This document shows, piece by piece, positions 23,405 to 33,700 of a stretch of DNA of 64,000 bases. The stretch comes from Promethearchaeia archaeon (GTDB taxonomy: Archaea; Asgardarchaeota; Lokiarchaeia; Sigyniarchaeales; SOKP01), in the NCBI GenBank assembly GCA_029856155.1, contig JAHQWL010000088.1, forward strand, positions 1-64,000, in the 5' to 3' direction. Position 1 is the first letter of the stretch; the number at the start of each line of letters is the position of its first letter. The position numbers and the translations under genes are program-made. A model generated the notes under the pieces. The model had not been told where the DNA came from, made no database searches, and worked only from the letters and a program-made list of their open reading frames with translations.

Positions 23405-26317
23405 ATGGAATCTACAGAAGAAAATTTTTATAATCTTGAATTAGGCGAAATCTACAAAAAATTTCAAACCGATCCTAAGAATGGTTTATCTGTAAAAGAA
23501 GCTGTCAAACGATTAGAAAAATATGGTTTAAATGAAATTCCCAAAGTCTCTAAGGGTTTCATTAAAATATACCTTGCTCCATTATTTAACTGGTTAATCG
23601 TTATTTACCTAATAGGGGCTGTAATACTAATTTTAGCATGGGCTTTTGGTGGAGAGGGAGATTTAATAACTGTTGCATTGACTTTATTTATCGTTCTTTT
23701 AAACTGTGTAGTCGCAATTATACAGCAATACAGAGCAACAAAAAAACTTAAAGCTTTACGAGAATTAACCGCTCCTACATCCACTATAATTAGGGATGGG
23801 CAAAAACAAGAGGTTCTGACCAAAGAAATTGTTGTGGGTGATCTGTTAGTAATAAGTCAAGGGGATAAGATTCCTGCAGATGCGAGGATTATTGAATCCT
23901 TTAATCTTGTGGTAAATGAAGCTTCTTTAACAGGAGAAAGCGAACCTGTAAGAAAAACGGAATTAGGAGAAGCAATAAAAAAAAGAGATATTTCTATAGG
24001 AGAACGTAGTAATATGGTATTTTATGGAACATTTATTTCTACAGGAACAGGTAAATCCGTCATAGTTGAAACTGGGGGAAATACTGAAATAGGGAAGATT
24101 TCTCATGGTCTAGAAGAAGCTGGTACAAGCGAGATTCCAATTCGCCAAAAAATGAATAATTTTGGTAAATGGTTAGGGATTATTGTTTTCGTTTTTTGGT
24201 TAATAACATTAATAATTATCTGGGCTGCAAGGGGGTCTCCTGAAATTGTGGAAAGTTTAAATTCTGCTCTCGATCTTATGCCAATCAATATACCATTATT
24301 GGTTACTATTATCTTAATAACTGGAGTACTTGCTATGGCTCATCGTGGCGTAATTATAAGAAATCTTGCTTCCGTTGATAGTTTAGGACGTGTAAGTGTT
24401 GTATGTTCTGATAAAACAGGTACACTAACTAAGAACCAAATGTCAGTTCAACATGTTTGGACAAACGGATCAATATTTCGAGTAACAGGTAGTGGATATA
24501 GCCCTGAGGGAGATATTATTCTCATGGATGACCCTAAGAATCATATTTATGTTAAACATATTAATGAATACCCATATCTTAAATTACTTTTGACTTGTGG
24601 TTTCCTAAACAATAATTCTGCTTTAGTGAAAAATGAAATTGAAATATCTGGAAAAACCCTCTATAATTGGAATGTGATTGGCTCTCCTACTGAGGGAGCA
24701 CTGATGGTTTTATTTCAGAAGGGTATGGGTGATTATCTTCTTGAGGATTATGAATCTATTACAGAATATCCGTTTGATTCATCTTTAAAACGAATGACTA
24801 AACTTTATAAAAGAGATAAAGTATATGTTTCCTTTACAAAGGGCGCAAGTGAAATTTTAATGCCCTTATGTTCAAAAGTAATATATAATGATAGTAAAAT
24901 TGAATTTACTGATGAGATAAAGAAGAAGATTATGGAAATTGTAAATTTATATGCAAATCAAGGTTATAGAATTTTAAGTTTATGCTATAAAGAAATGAAT
25001 GAGATCCCTCCAGAAGGAATTGAAGGTAGAGAAATAAGTGAAACAGATTTAACATTTATTGGGTTTGTTACAATATTAGATCCTCCAAGAGATGGTGTAA
25101 GAGAATCTATAGAACAATGTCATGAAGCGGGTGTTGATGTGATAATGATCACAGGAGACTCTCCAGCTACTGCGAGAGCGATTGCTTCACAGATCTCTAT
25201 TGTAACTAAAGAAAGTGATATTGTTGTAGAAGGGAGAGAAGTTAAAAATATCGAATCCTATGAAGAATTTTCTAAAATTAAGGTGTTTGCTCGAGTATCT
25301 CCAGAACATAAAGAAGATATAGTTGAGAAATATCAGGAACAAAAAAAAGTTGTTGCTATGACAGGTGATGGTGTGAACGATGCTTTAGCTTTAAATATGG
25401 CTGATGCAGGAGTAGCTATGGGAATTGCCGGCACTGATGTAGCTAAAGAAGCTTCAGATATGGTGATATCCGATGATTCATTTAACTCAATAGTAACAGG
25501 TATTCAACAAGGAAGGGGGATATTCGCAAGAATCCGAGCTGTAGTATTTTTCTATATTGTTATTAATGTATTTGAAGGTATTGTCCAATTTATATTAGCT
25601 ATTATACTAGATTTGCCTTATTTCTTAGATGAAGCTTTCTATTATCAATGGGTTTTTCTTTCAATAACTTTACATATATTTCCAGGATTAATTCTTACAT
25701 TTGATACTACTTCAAAAGACATAATGAAAGAAAAGCCGCGAGATTCAGAAGAAATCCTTTCAAAAAATACTTTTAATCTATTATTTATATTTGGTATTTT
25801 ACTTGCTATAAGTATGGTGATAGTGTATTTCATAACAATTACAGGCTTATATCCTGTTTTTCCTGAAAATATAGTTCCAGGATATCTATATTTTGATGAA
25901 TCACTATTACCTCCCGAGATATATAATATTCCAGAAGTTGCATTAGCCGACGTTTTAGAAAAAATAAATGTAATCAGAACTATTGGAAAAACCTTAACAA
26001 TGATGATGTGCACTCTATTTTTCTGTGAATCTTTTCTTGTATATCAGATTAGAAGGCCAAATAAATCTTTGATAAAGAGTCTTATTGAAGATCGAAATAA
26101 ATTTATGTTTCTTCTAATTGGACTTTTATTCTTTGTTTTCATTGCTCTAATATATATTCCTGGAGTACAAGTTTTCTTAGCTTCTGCAGGACTCAATTTT
26201 ATGTTCATGTTTCTAACAGGATTAGATTGGCTGGTATGTTTCTTAATCTCTTTAGTCTGCATCGTATCGTTTGAGATTGTAAAGTTTGTGGCGCGTAAAA
26301 AAGATATTACGTTTTAA
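23405..26317 (+). CDS. P-type cation ATPase, copy 2
   Basis: A 970-residue paralogue of the preceding gene with the same domain order. It shows LTGESEP, CSDKTGTLTKNQ, FTKGASE, MITGDSPATARAIA and MTGDGVNDALALN. Its M4 motif is PINIP, M5 keeps NVFE, and the M6 region has HIFP, again with histidine at the SERCA Asp position. The shared non-canonical residues suggest both pumps belong to one unusual subfamily of type-II-like ATPases. It has a 144-base upstream region and probably its own promoter. Transported ion unknown. Confidence 0.9.
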   Translation: MESTEENFYNLELGEIYKKFQTDPKNGLSVKEAVKRLEKYGLNEIPKVSKGFIKIYLAPLFNWLIVIYLIGAVILILAWAFGGEGDLITVALTLFIVLLNCVVAIIQQYRATKKLKALRELTAPTSTIIRDGQKQEVLTKEIVVGDLLVISQGDKIPADARIIESFNLVVNEASLTGESEPVRKTELGEAIKKRDISIGERSNMVFYGTFISTGTGKSVIVETGGNTEIGKISHGLEEAGTSEIPIRQKMNNFGKWLGIIVFVFWLITLIIIWAARGSPEIVESLNSALDLMPINIPLLVTIILITGVLAMAHRGVIIRNLASVDSLGRVSVVCSDKTGTLTKNQMSVQHVWTNGSIFRVTGSGYSPEGDIILMDDPKNHIYVKHINEYPYLKLLLTCGFLNNNSALVKNEIEISGKTLYNWNVIGSPTEGALMVLFQKGMGDYLLEDYESITEYPFDSSLKRMTKLYKRDKVYVSFTKGASEILMPLCSKVIYNDSKIEFTDEIKKKIMEIVNLYANQGYRILSLCYKEMNEIPPEGIEGREISETDLTFIGFVTILDPPRDGVRESIEQCHEAGVDVIMITGDSPATARAIASQISIVTKESDIVVEGREVKNIESYEEFSKIKVFARVSPEHKEDIVEKYQEQKKVVAMTGDGVNDALALNMADAGVAMGIAGTDVAKEASDMVISDDSFNSIVTGIQQGRGIFARIRAVVFFYIVINVFEGIVQFILAIILDLPYFLDEAFYYQWVFLSITLHIFPGLILTFDTTSKDIMKEKPRDSEEILSKNTFNLLFIFGILLAISMVIVYFITITGLYPVFPENIVPGYLYFDESLLPPEIYNIPEVALADVLEKINVIRTIGKTLTMMMCTLFFCESFLVYQIRRPNKSLIKSLIEDRNKFMFLLIGLLFFVFIALIYIPGVQVFLASAGLNFMFMFLTGLDWLVCFLISLVCIVSFEIVKFVARKKDITF

Positions 26318-26370
26318 AATCATCTTTTTTCTTTTATTTTTCTTAAATTTGATAATAAAGGATACTTTTT

Positions 26371-26380
26371 TATTATAAAC
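26371..26380 (+). promoter_or_regulatory. TATA-like element of the GNAT gene
   Basis: TATTATAAAC lies 17-26 bases before the ATG at 26397. The spacing fits a leaderless transcript, and no Shine-Dalgarno is present. Confidence 0.4.
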
Positions 26381-26396
26381 TTGATTTTTTTCTTTT

Positions 26397-26942
26397 ATGT
26401 TAAGAGGGAAAAGAATCAAATTAGGTCCTATTAAAAGAGAATATATTGATTCATTTCTAAAATGGTTTAATGATCCCGAAATTACTCAATATCTTATAAT
26501 CTATCGTCCAATGACTAGGATGGCTGAAGAAGAATGGATGGAAACATTAAAAGAACGTGAGGATACTATTCATTTTTCTATTGTTATTCCAAATGAAGAT
26601 GGATCAGAGATTCTTATAGGTAATTGTGGAATTCATAAAATAGATTGGAAAAATCGAGTAGGAGAACTTGGAATAGTAATTGGAGAAAAAGAGTATCAAA
26701 ATGAAGGATTTGGTACTGAAGCAATAGAAATATTATTAGAATATAGCTTTAACACGGTGAACCTAAACAGAATCGAATTGCTTGTCTATGATTACAATGT
26801 TAGAGCCATGAAAGCATATAAAAAAGTAGGATTTATTGAAGAAGGGCGAAAGCGGCAATTTATGTGGTATAAGGGAGCTTATCATGATGCGATAATGATG
26901 GGAATATTAGCTGAAGAATGGGTAAAGAAAAATAAAAAATAA
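26397..26942 (+). CDS. GNAT N-acetyltransferase, RimJ/RimL type
   Basis: A 181-residue GNAT-fold acetyltransferase. The N-terminal RGKRIKLGPIKREYIDSFLKWFNDPEI, the acetyl-CoA loop IGEKEYQNEGFGTEAIEILL and the C-terminal NVRAMKAYKKVGFIEEGRKRQ are typical of the RimJ/RimL branch, which acetylates protein N-termini, amino acids or small molecules. The substrate is unknown. It ends two bases before the 3' end of the convergent luciferase-like gene. Confidence 0.88.
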   Translation: MLRGKRIKLGPIKREYIDSFLKWFNDPEITQYLIIYRPMTRMAEEEWMETLKEREDTIHFSIVIPNEDGSEILIGNCGIHKIDWKNRVGELGIVIGEKEYQNEGFGTEAIEILLEYSFNTVNLNRIELLVYDYNVRAMKAYKKVGFIEEGRKRQFMWYKGAYHDAIMMGILAEEWVKKNKK

Positions 26943-26943
26943 T

Positions 26944-27999
26944 TTATTCTAATTCCTTAAAGTATGGGATTATCTTATCTCGAAATATTTCATAGACTTT
27001 ATTTGTATCGGGACCTCTATTCATTAAACTCATATGTGTTGCTCCGGCTTGTTTATATTTTTCTATACTTGAAATGACATCATCGATTGTGCCTAAACAA
27101 TTAGTATCTTGCAGAATTGTTTCAGGCAATTTATCCAGATTCTCTAAGTAATCCATTGAATTCATACTATTCATTTCAAAATCATGAACATTAAAATCTT
27201 CTGGTAAATCTAAGTTAGGATATGCTTCGTTCGTAATGAAGGAATTTAATAGATAGGAAGATTTAAAGAATTCACATCTTTTTATAGCATTCTCGGGATC
27301 CTCATTATCAATGGCTACAAAGCAATCATAAACATAATCAATCTCAGTAGGATCTCTGCCAGCTGCTTTTGCTGCATCAAAAACCTCTTTTTGTTTCTCC
27401 TTATAGAGCCATGGCGGTTGATAAAGTGGATACCACCCATCTGCTAATTCTCCAGTTATTTGACGAGTTTTTGGTCCATTGCCAGCAATATAAATTGGTG
27501 GACTTTTCTGAATTGGTTTTATTTGAATATAGGCTTTTTTTATTTCTCCCCAGAATTCACTGTTTCTATTAACTTTTTTCTTGGTCCAAAATTCCCTCAA
27601 TAAGATAATATACTCTCGTAATTTTGAAACAGATTTGTTTCTATCTAAACCATACATGTCAATATTCATTGCCTCTCCTGCTCCAAGCCCAATCATACCT
27701 CTCCCATTAGAGATCTGGTCTAATGTAGCTACTTTATGAGCCATTAATGCTGGATGAAAGCGATGACAATCAGAGACACCAGTGCATAATTTAATTTTTT
27801 TTGTTATCATCGCTAAGGATGTTAAAAAGCAATAGGCATCATAGCATGTTCCTGGACCTGGAGGTAACATTATTGTATGATCTGCATAAAAAACACCAAA
27901 AAACCCACACTCTTCAGCCTTTTTTGTTCCTTCGAACATATATTCAAGACGAGGCGTTGGTACAGGGATATGGAAACTAAACTTCATTATTCTAATCAT
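26944..27999 (-). CDS. LLM-class F420/FMN-dependent oxidoreductase
   Basis: A 351-residue luciferase-like TIM-barrel protein. Markers are MKFSFHIPVPTPRLEYMF, AEECGFFGVFYADHT, ALMAHKVATLDQISNGR, MIGLGAGEAMNIDMYG and PPIYIAGNGPKTRQITGELADGWYP. In archaea this family usually uses coenzyme F420 (Mer-like or F420-dependent dehydrogenases). The substrate is unknown. AGAGGAG directly precedes the ATG at 27999; the internal ATG at MKFSF is an alternative start. It is divergent from two related genes with a strong inverted repeat between them. Confidence 0.87.
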   Translation of the reverse strand: MIRIMKFSFHIPVPTPRLEYMFEGTKKAEECGFFGVFYADHTIMLPPGPGTCYDAYCFLTSLAMITKKIKLCTGVSDCHRFHPALMAHKVATLDQISNGRGMIGLGAGEAMNIDMYGLDRNKSVSKLREYIILLREFWTKKKVNRNSEFWGEIKKAYIQIKPIQKSPPIYIAGNGPKTRQITGELADGWYPLYQPPWLYKEKQKEVFDAAKAAGRDPTEIDYVYDCFVAIDNEDPENAIKRCEFFKSSYLLNSFITNEAYPNLDLPEDFNVHDFEMNSMNSMDYLENLDKLPETILQDTNCLGTIDDVISSIEKYKQAGATHMSLMNRGPDTNKVYEIFRDKIIPYFKELE

Positions 28000-28035
28000 A
28001 CTCCTCTAGTATTGTTTAATCTTTTTTTGAACATT

Positions 28036-28077
28036 ATTTATCAAAATTTGTATTTTTATTCAAATCTTTTGATAAAT
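28036..28077. promoter_or_regulatory. Inverted repeat between divergent LLM genes
   Basis: ATTTATCAAAA (28036-28046) is matched perfectly by TTTTGATAAAT (28067-28077). Symmetry continues inside with TTTG (28047-28050) and CAAA (28061-28064), offset by two bases. The element lies 36 bases from the leftward start and 73 bases from the rightward start. It fits a binding site for a dimeric regulator controlling both directions. Confidence 0.5.
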
Positions 28078-28150
28078 TTTAAAATCCAAGAGATTTATAA
28101 AATTTTTAGAATTTCTTTAACATAATAAGAAAATATATAGAAGTGATAAA

Positions 28151-29272
28151 ATGGATATTGATATAAAATTCGGGACAGAGGGTACATTTATCCCTCCTTT
28201 TGATAGGGGTATTGAAACCATAAAGAGAATCGAGAATAGTGGTTATGATTCAGTATGGTTTGCAGATCATTTAATGGGGTGGATTCCAGAATCAATTTGG
28301 ACTCCAGACCTTATTGAAATGTCAACAATTCAGAATAGTCCACATGATTTTTACGATGTTTTTTCTGTAATGTCAGTGGCAGCTTGGAACACTAAAAATG
28401 TTAAATTGGGTACGAGTGTTACAGAGACTTTTAGGAGACATCCAGCTGTGCTAGCCCAAACCTTTTTAACGTTGGATCATATATCAAAAGGGCGATCAAT
28501 TCTCGGCATCGGTACCGGTGAAGGGGAAAATATCATTCCATATGGTATAAAATGGGAGAAACCTGTTAGCAGATTGGAAGAGGCAATAAAAATAATAAAA
28601 CTCCTTTGGGAAAATGAAGGAAAAGTCAGTTTTGATGGGAACTTTTGGAAATTAAAAAATGCTGTCCTTTCTATAAAACCCTATGAAGAAAAAAAATATC
28701 CTCCGATATGGATCGCAGCACATGGCCCTAAAATGTGTGAATTGACGGGGAGATTAGGAGATGGTTGGATACCGTCCAACTTTAATCCTAAAACATATAA
28801 AGAAAAGCTTGATATTATTCAAAATTCAGCAAAAAAAGCAGGACGTAGTCCAGAAGATATTACACCCGGTTTATGGTGCAATTTAATTATTGATGAAGAT
28901 CATAATGAATGTGATAAACTATTAGAATCCGCTTATGTAAAAAACTATAGTTTAATTCAATCAAATGAATATTTTGAAAAATTTGGTATTTCACATCCAT
29001 TCGGCAAAGATTTTTACGGCCTTCTTGACTATATCCCTACAAACTATGACCGAGAAACTATGCTTGAAGCTTTTAGTAAGATACCAGCAAAATTGTGCGA
29101 TGAAAGTTTTTTACATGGCACACCAGATGAGATTATATCTAAAATTGAAGACTATGCCAAAGCTGGTTTGAAACATATTGTTCTTTATAATATTACCTAT
29201 AATTGCGATATTACTAAAATAAAAAGTTCATTTGGATGTGTAAAGAAAATATTACAATATTTCAAGGGTTAA
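28151..29272 (+). CDS. LLM-class F420-dependent oxidoreductase, tandem copy 1
   Basis: A 373-residue luciferase-like protein with the Mer-like blocks GYDSVWFADHLMGW, GTSVTETFRRHPAVLAQTF, LDHISKGRSILGIGTGEGEN and PPIWIAAHGPKMCELTGRLGDG. The conserved WADH/WFADH strand and the GTGEGEN loop mark F420-binding members of the family. GAAGTGAT precedes the ATG. It is a close paralogue of the next gene and more distant from the divergent one at 26944. The substrate is unknown. Confidence 0.88.
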   Translation: MDIDIKFGTEGTFIPPFDRGIETIKRIENSGYDSVWFADHLMGWIPESIWTPDLIEMSTIQNSPHDFYDVFSVMSVAAWNTKNVKLGTSVTETFRRHPAVLAQTFLTLDHISKGRSILGIGTGEGENIIPYGIKWEKPVSRLEEAIKIIKLLWENEGKVSFDGNFWKLKNAVLSIKPYEEKKYPPIWIAAHGPKMCELTGRLGDGWIPSNFNPKTYKEKLDIIQNSAKKAGRSPEDITPGLWCNLIIDEDHNECDKLLESAYVKNYSLIQSNEYFEKFGISHPFGKDFYGLLDYIPTNYDRETMLEAFSKIPAKLCDESFLHGTPDEIISKIEDYAKAGLKHIVLYNITYNCDITKIKSSFGCVKKILQYFKG

Positions 29273-29348
29273 ACTCTATGAAAAACTTTTTTCCAAATTA
29301 AATAATGTTTTTCCTATTGTTTTATTTATAATTTATAAGTGAGCAATT

Positions 29349-30482
29349 ATGGATATTTCAGAAATAAAAATAGGAACTGAAAGTAGCATTTTTGGACCAG
29401 TTGATAAGGGAATTACTCAAATAAAAAGGTTAGAGGAAATTGGTTTTGATTCTGTTTGGATGGCAGATCATTTAATGGGTTGGACCCCTGAATCAATATG
29501 GACTCCGGATCTTATTAAAGTAGCAGCGGTTCAACAAGATCCTCACATTTTTCATGAGGTATATTCTATATTAGCTGTTGTTGCATGGATTACAAATAAA
29601 ATATTGTTGGGAACAAGTGTCACCGAGACATTCCGAAGGCATCCAGCAGTATTGGCACAAACCTTGATAACTCAAGATAATATATCTAAAGGTCGAGTTA
29701 TTTTAGGAATTGGTACTGGAGAAGGAGAAAATATTGTTCCTTATGGGATAAAATGGGATAAGCCCGTAAGTAGGCTAGAAGAATCAATAAATATAATTAA
29801 ACTCCTTTGGGAAAGTGATAAAAAAGTAAATTATAACGGAGAATTTTGGAAGCTTAAGGATGCTGTTCTAACCGCAAAACCATTTAAAAAAAATAAATAT
29901 CCTCCTATTTGGATTGCTGCACATGGACCTAAAATGCTAAATTTAACTGGACGATTGGGTGATGGATGGTTACCCGCATATTCGGACCCTCAAGCTTATA
30001 AATATAGATTAAATCATATTCACAATGCAGCTAAAAAAGCTGGAAGAGATATTGATGAGATTACACCTGGTTTGTATTCATATCTAATTATAGATGAGGA
30101 TCATAACGCATGTGATGATTTAATTGGGAGTCCTTATGTTAAAAACATGTTGTTAACATTTCCGAATTCTGTTTATAAAGAATATGGAACAAAACATCCA
30201 TTAGGCGAAGATTTTTATGGATTAATTGATTACATTCCCACGAAATACGATCGAGAAACAATACTAGAAGCTATTAATAAAATTCCTCAAAAAATGTGTG
30301 ATGATCATATCTTGCACGGGACACCTGATGATATTATTGGAAAAATTGAAGAATATGCAAAGGTTGGAATGAAACATATTGTTCTTACTAACTTAACCTT
30401 TGTAAATGATTTATCGAAAGTTAAAAGCTCATATTATTATATGCAAAAAGTACTAAAATATTTCAAGGATAACAATCCTTAG
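29349..30482 (+). CDS. LLM-class F420-dependent oxidoreductase, tandem copy 2
   Basis: A 377-residue paralogue of the preceding gene, with the same blocks (GFDSVWMADHLMGW, GTSVTETFRRHPAVLAQT, GIGTGEGENIVPYG and PPIWIAAHGPKML). The two are similar along their whole length, including the C-terminal LHGTPDDIIGKIEEYAK, so this is a full-length tandem duplication. GTGAG precedes the ATG. The retention of two copies suggests different substrates or expression. Confidence 0.88.
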   Translation: MDISEIKIGTESSIFGPVDKGITQIKRLEEIGFDSVWMADHLMGWTPESIWTPDLIKVAAVQQDPHIFHEVYSILAVVAWITNKILLGTSVTETFRRHPAVLAQTLITQDNISKGRVILGIGTGEGENIVPYGIKWDKPVSRLEESINIIKLLWESDKKVNYNGEFWKLKDAVLTAKPFKKNKYPPIWIAAHGPKMLNLTGRLGDGWLPAYSDPQAYKYRLNHIHNAAKKAGRDIDEITPGLYSYLIIDEDHNACDDLIGSPYVKNMLLTFPNSVYKEYGTKHPLGEDFYGLIDYIPTKYDRETILEAINKIPQKMCDDHILHGTPDDIIGKIEEYAKVGMKHIVLTNLTFVNDLSKVKSSYYYMQKVLKYFKDNNP

Positions 30483-30756
30483 AAATCTAAAAGAAAAAAA
30501 TTTTATTTCATTTTTGCTAAATTTTTATTTTATCTTTAATTTCAATTTTCAAGCAAAAATTTTTTACATTTTGAATAAAAATTCAGGTTTCATAAGCACT
30601 AATAAAATATTATCTACAAATTTTAATAATTCAATTTCCGATTTATCCCATATAGAATAAATAATAATGATTCAAATTTACATATCACTATTACTTAGAT
30701 AATAGTACCAAAAGATTTACTCAAATATTTGATTTATATTGGAATGTAGAAGAACG

Positions 30757-33700
30757 ATGACTAAAATTAACAATTATAATATAAAGAAAAATAAAATTGT
30801 TTGCATTTTAATTATTTTCCTTACATTACTTATAACTTCTGATGTTAATCGAATAGCTAGAGATAATCTAAATAAAAAAAATGAATCAGATCTCATAACT
30901 ACACCTAATAGTGATTTAGATTTAAAATTAAGTGATGAACCTTTAAATGAATATTCTGGAATAGGAAAAGCTCAAAATATTTCTGAAAGTGGGAATGGGA
31001 ATTTTCAAAATTACAATTTGGATATAACAAATAACGATAATGCTTCGATACAAGTTCCAAATTATTGGAAAGCTAATGAAATCATATGTAATATATCCAA
31101 TATTTATGAATATGATAAATATTGGATAAATGATACATTTGATTCGGGATATGATTCAGATTTTTGGAAAGGTTACACTAACTCTGAATATGTTTCTTTT
31201 GGTTGGCATGAGGCCTCAACTGGAACAAATGATTCAATATATATGAAATTTAGTGAATCTGGTGCTTCATGGGTTAATGTAATTGCTAATTGGAATTGTA
31301 CACTTCCAGTCCCAAAAGAACACATACCATTTGATAATTGGGAAATAATATATAAATACCGTGTAATATATACCGATTATACTTGGCTACCTGGTGGAGG
31401 TGCTTATAATAGTTTAACTATTGATGTTGATGGTAGATCTCAGGAATTTACTCAACAAAAGCTTGATACTTTAGATAATGATACCTGGTATACTGGAAAT
31501 GTTCCTTTGATTCAACCAGAGATATATAATTGGGCCCTTCCTGGCAATATATCATTAATATTTGAAATAGGTTATAAAAATTCTTTCATTAATCCAACGG
31601 GTTATTTAAAAGTATTTTATGATAATATTACTCTGAAATTATCGACAATCCCAAAACCCTCTCAAATAAATCTTACTATCAATGATTTGACTAATGGGTA
31701 TAATGCAAGTGTTAATGATCTTATTGAATTTGGTAAAGGGACAGTAAATTTAAAAAATACTTGGAATGGAGATGAAGGGGGAAAATACCATTATTTTTCG
31801 TTTTCCCATAATTCTACTGGTAATTTAGTTATCTATACAGATTTTTATGCAGAAGCTACATCCTCTCGAAAAACAAACTCGCTATTGTTGATCGAGGGGA
31901 GTGAATTTATGGCTGAAAATAATTCTAAGACACAATGGACAATGTTTTTTACAGTAACTCAACCTGGTTCTTATTCTAATGATTATTATTTCAATATTTC
32001 TAAACCATTAAATTGGAATATTACTGAGGTAATTGATCCTTATTTAAATAATAAAATAAATGATACAATAGGGGCAGGGTATGGTAATACAACTTTTACA
32101 ATTCCTAATAACATAATAACTAATGGTTTATGGAAATTTGTAGCGGAGGCTCCAAATTATATAAAAGAAGCAAATTTTTATAAATGGAGTGGTGTTGATT
32201 GGATTAAAAACTCTACTTTCCATCATGGAGAAAAATTAAAGATTAATGCTTCAATTAATACTGAATTAATTCCAATTACAGAATTAACAAATGGATCTTT
32301 ACAAATTTTTTATCCCAATGGAACCCTATTTTACGCAGAAAATACTTCTGTAAGTAGTGGTGGAAGTCTTGAATTTTCAGAAATTATCATAGGGAGAAAA
32401 AATGCAAGTGCTGGAAAATATTCAGTATGTATTATTTGGAATGATGATGATGTTAACATGACTCAAGTTGGATTCTATAAACTAGAATTTATTGTATACC
32501 ACCATACAAGTTTAACCGCTATTGACTCCTTTTTCGAACAGACTGCTGGAGAACCTCTCCTAATAAAAGTGAGATTTAATGATACTGTTCTTAATAAGGC
32601 AATTGAATTTGCGACAATCACTTATAAATCAACATTTGGTTCATCTGGAACAATGGCTTATATAGGTGCTGGAACATATTTTTCTGAAGTAAACACGGAT
32701 GGTTTGGCACTTGGAGATTATTATTTTTCATTTAATGCCTCAAAACTCTATTATGAGAATCAAACTGCTATAAATTTGATCCAATTAAGAATTATCGCCC
32801 AACCATTAACTTTGGAAGTGCCGAGTACTATTATTAGTGCGATTGCAAATGATTATGCTATTTGTCAGATAAATGTTACCGGGGCGATTTCTGAGGCGTT
32901 TATTACAGATGGTGTTAATATTAGCACGGATTGGGAAAATCCATATTCTATTGAAGATTTTAATAACGGTACATTCGAACTTAACTTTTCTACATATCAT
33001 TTACCCTCTCAAGGTATTATAGAGACTTTCACAGTTACTATTTTTGCTAATAAGACTGATTATGGGAGTACTACTAGCTATATTTCGATACAAGTAACAC
33101 CGTTAGCCACCACAGCATATTTAAACCAAACTGTTGTTAATGTATTATTAAATCAAGGTTTTTATTTAAAAGTAAATTATACTATTGCGGGAACGGGTGA
33201 ATTAATTACCGGAGCAACCTTAAATGTGACATGGGCATCAACTTATACGATTTTTCCTGTTGCTGATGGTTTTATCGTATATTTTTCTACTAGTGGTCTT
33301 TCAATAGATATCTATACAATATTCTTTCAATTAAATCATCCAGAATATCAAACAGCATTCGAAAGCATATTTGTAATTATAGAGGAAAATCCAACTTATA
33401 TCGAAGTATATTTGAATCAACTAGACAGAACAACGGAAAAAACGATAACGATTCAATGGAATGAGGCTTTAAATATTACTATTTTATATAAAGATTCTTT
33501 AACCAATGATTTTATTTCTGGGGCTATAGTATATATGAATGGATCAGGGATTTCAAGAGTCTTAGATGAAAACGGACAACAATATTATACTATTTTAAGC
33601 TCGGGAGTCATGTCTGTTGGAATTCATTTTTTGACGGTTTCAATTGAAAAAGATAATTATATTTTTGTTTCAGAGATTCTTAAAATAGTAGTAGAACAAG

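Noticed and set aside
20390-26317. Calling the two P-type ATPases calcium pumps
   Set aside because: Key Ca2+ ligands of SERCA in M4 and M6 are not conserved in either protein.
30510-30560. ATTTTTGCT / AGCAAAAAT inverted pair after the second tandem LLM gene
   Set aside because: Nine bases separated by 33, in very AT-rich DNA. Likely chance or at most a weak 3'-end structure.
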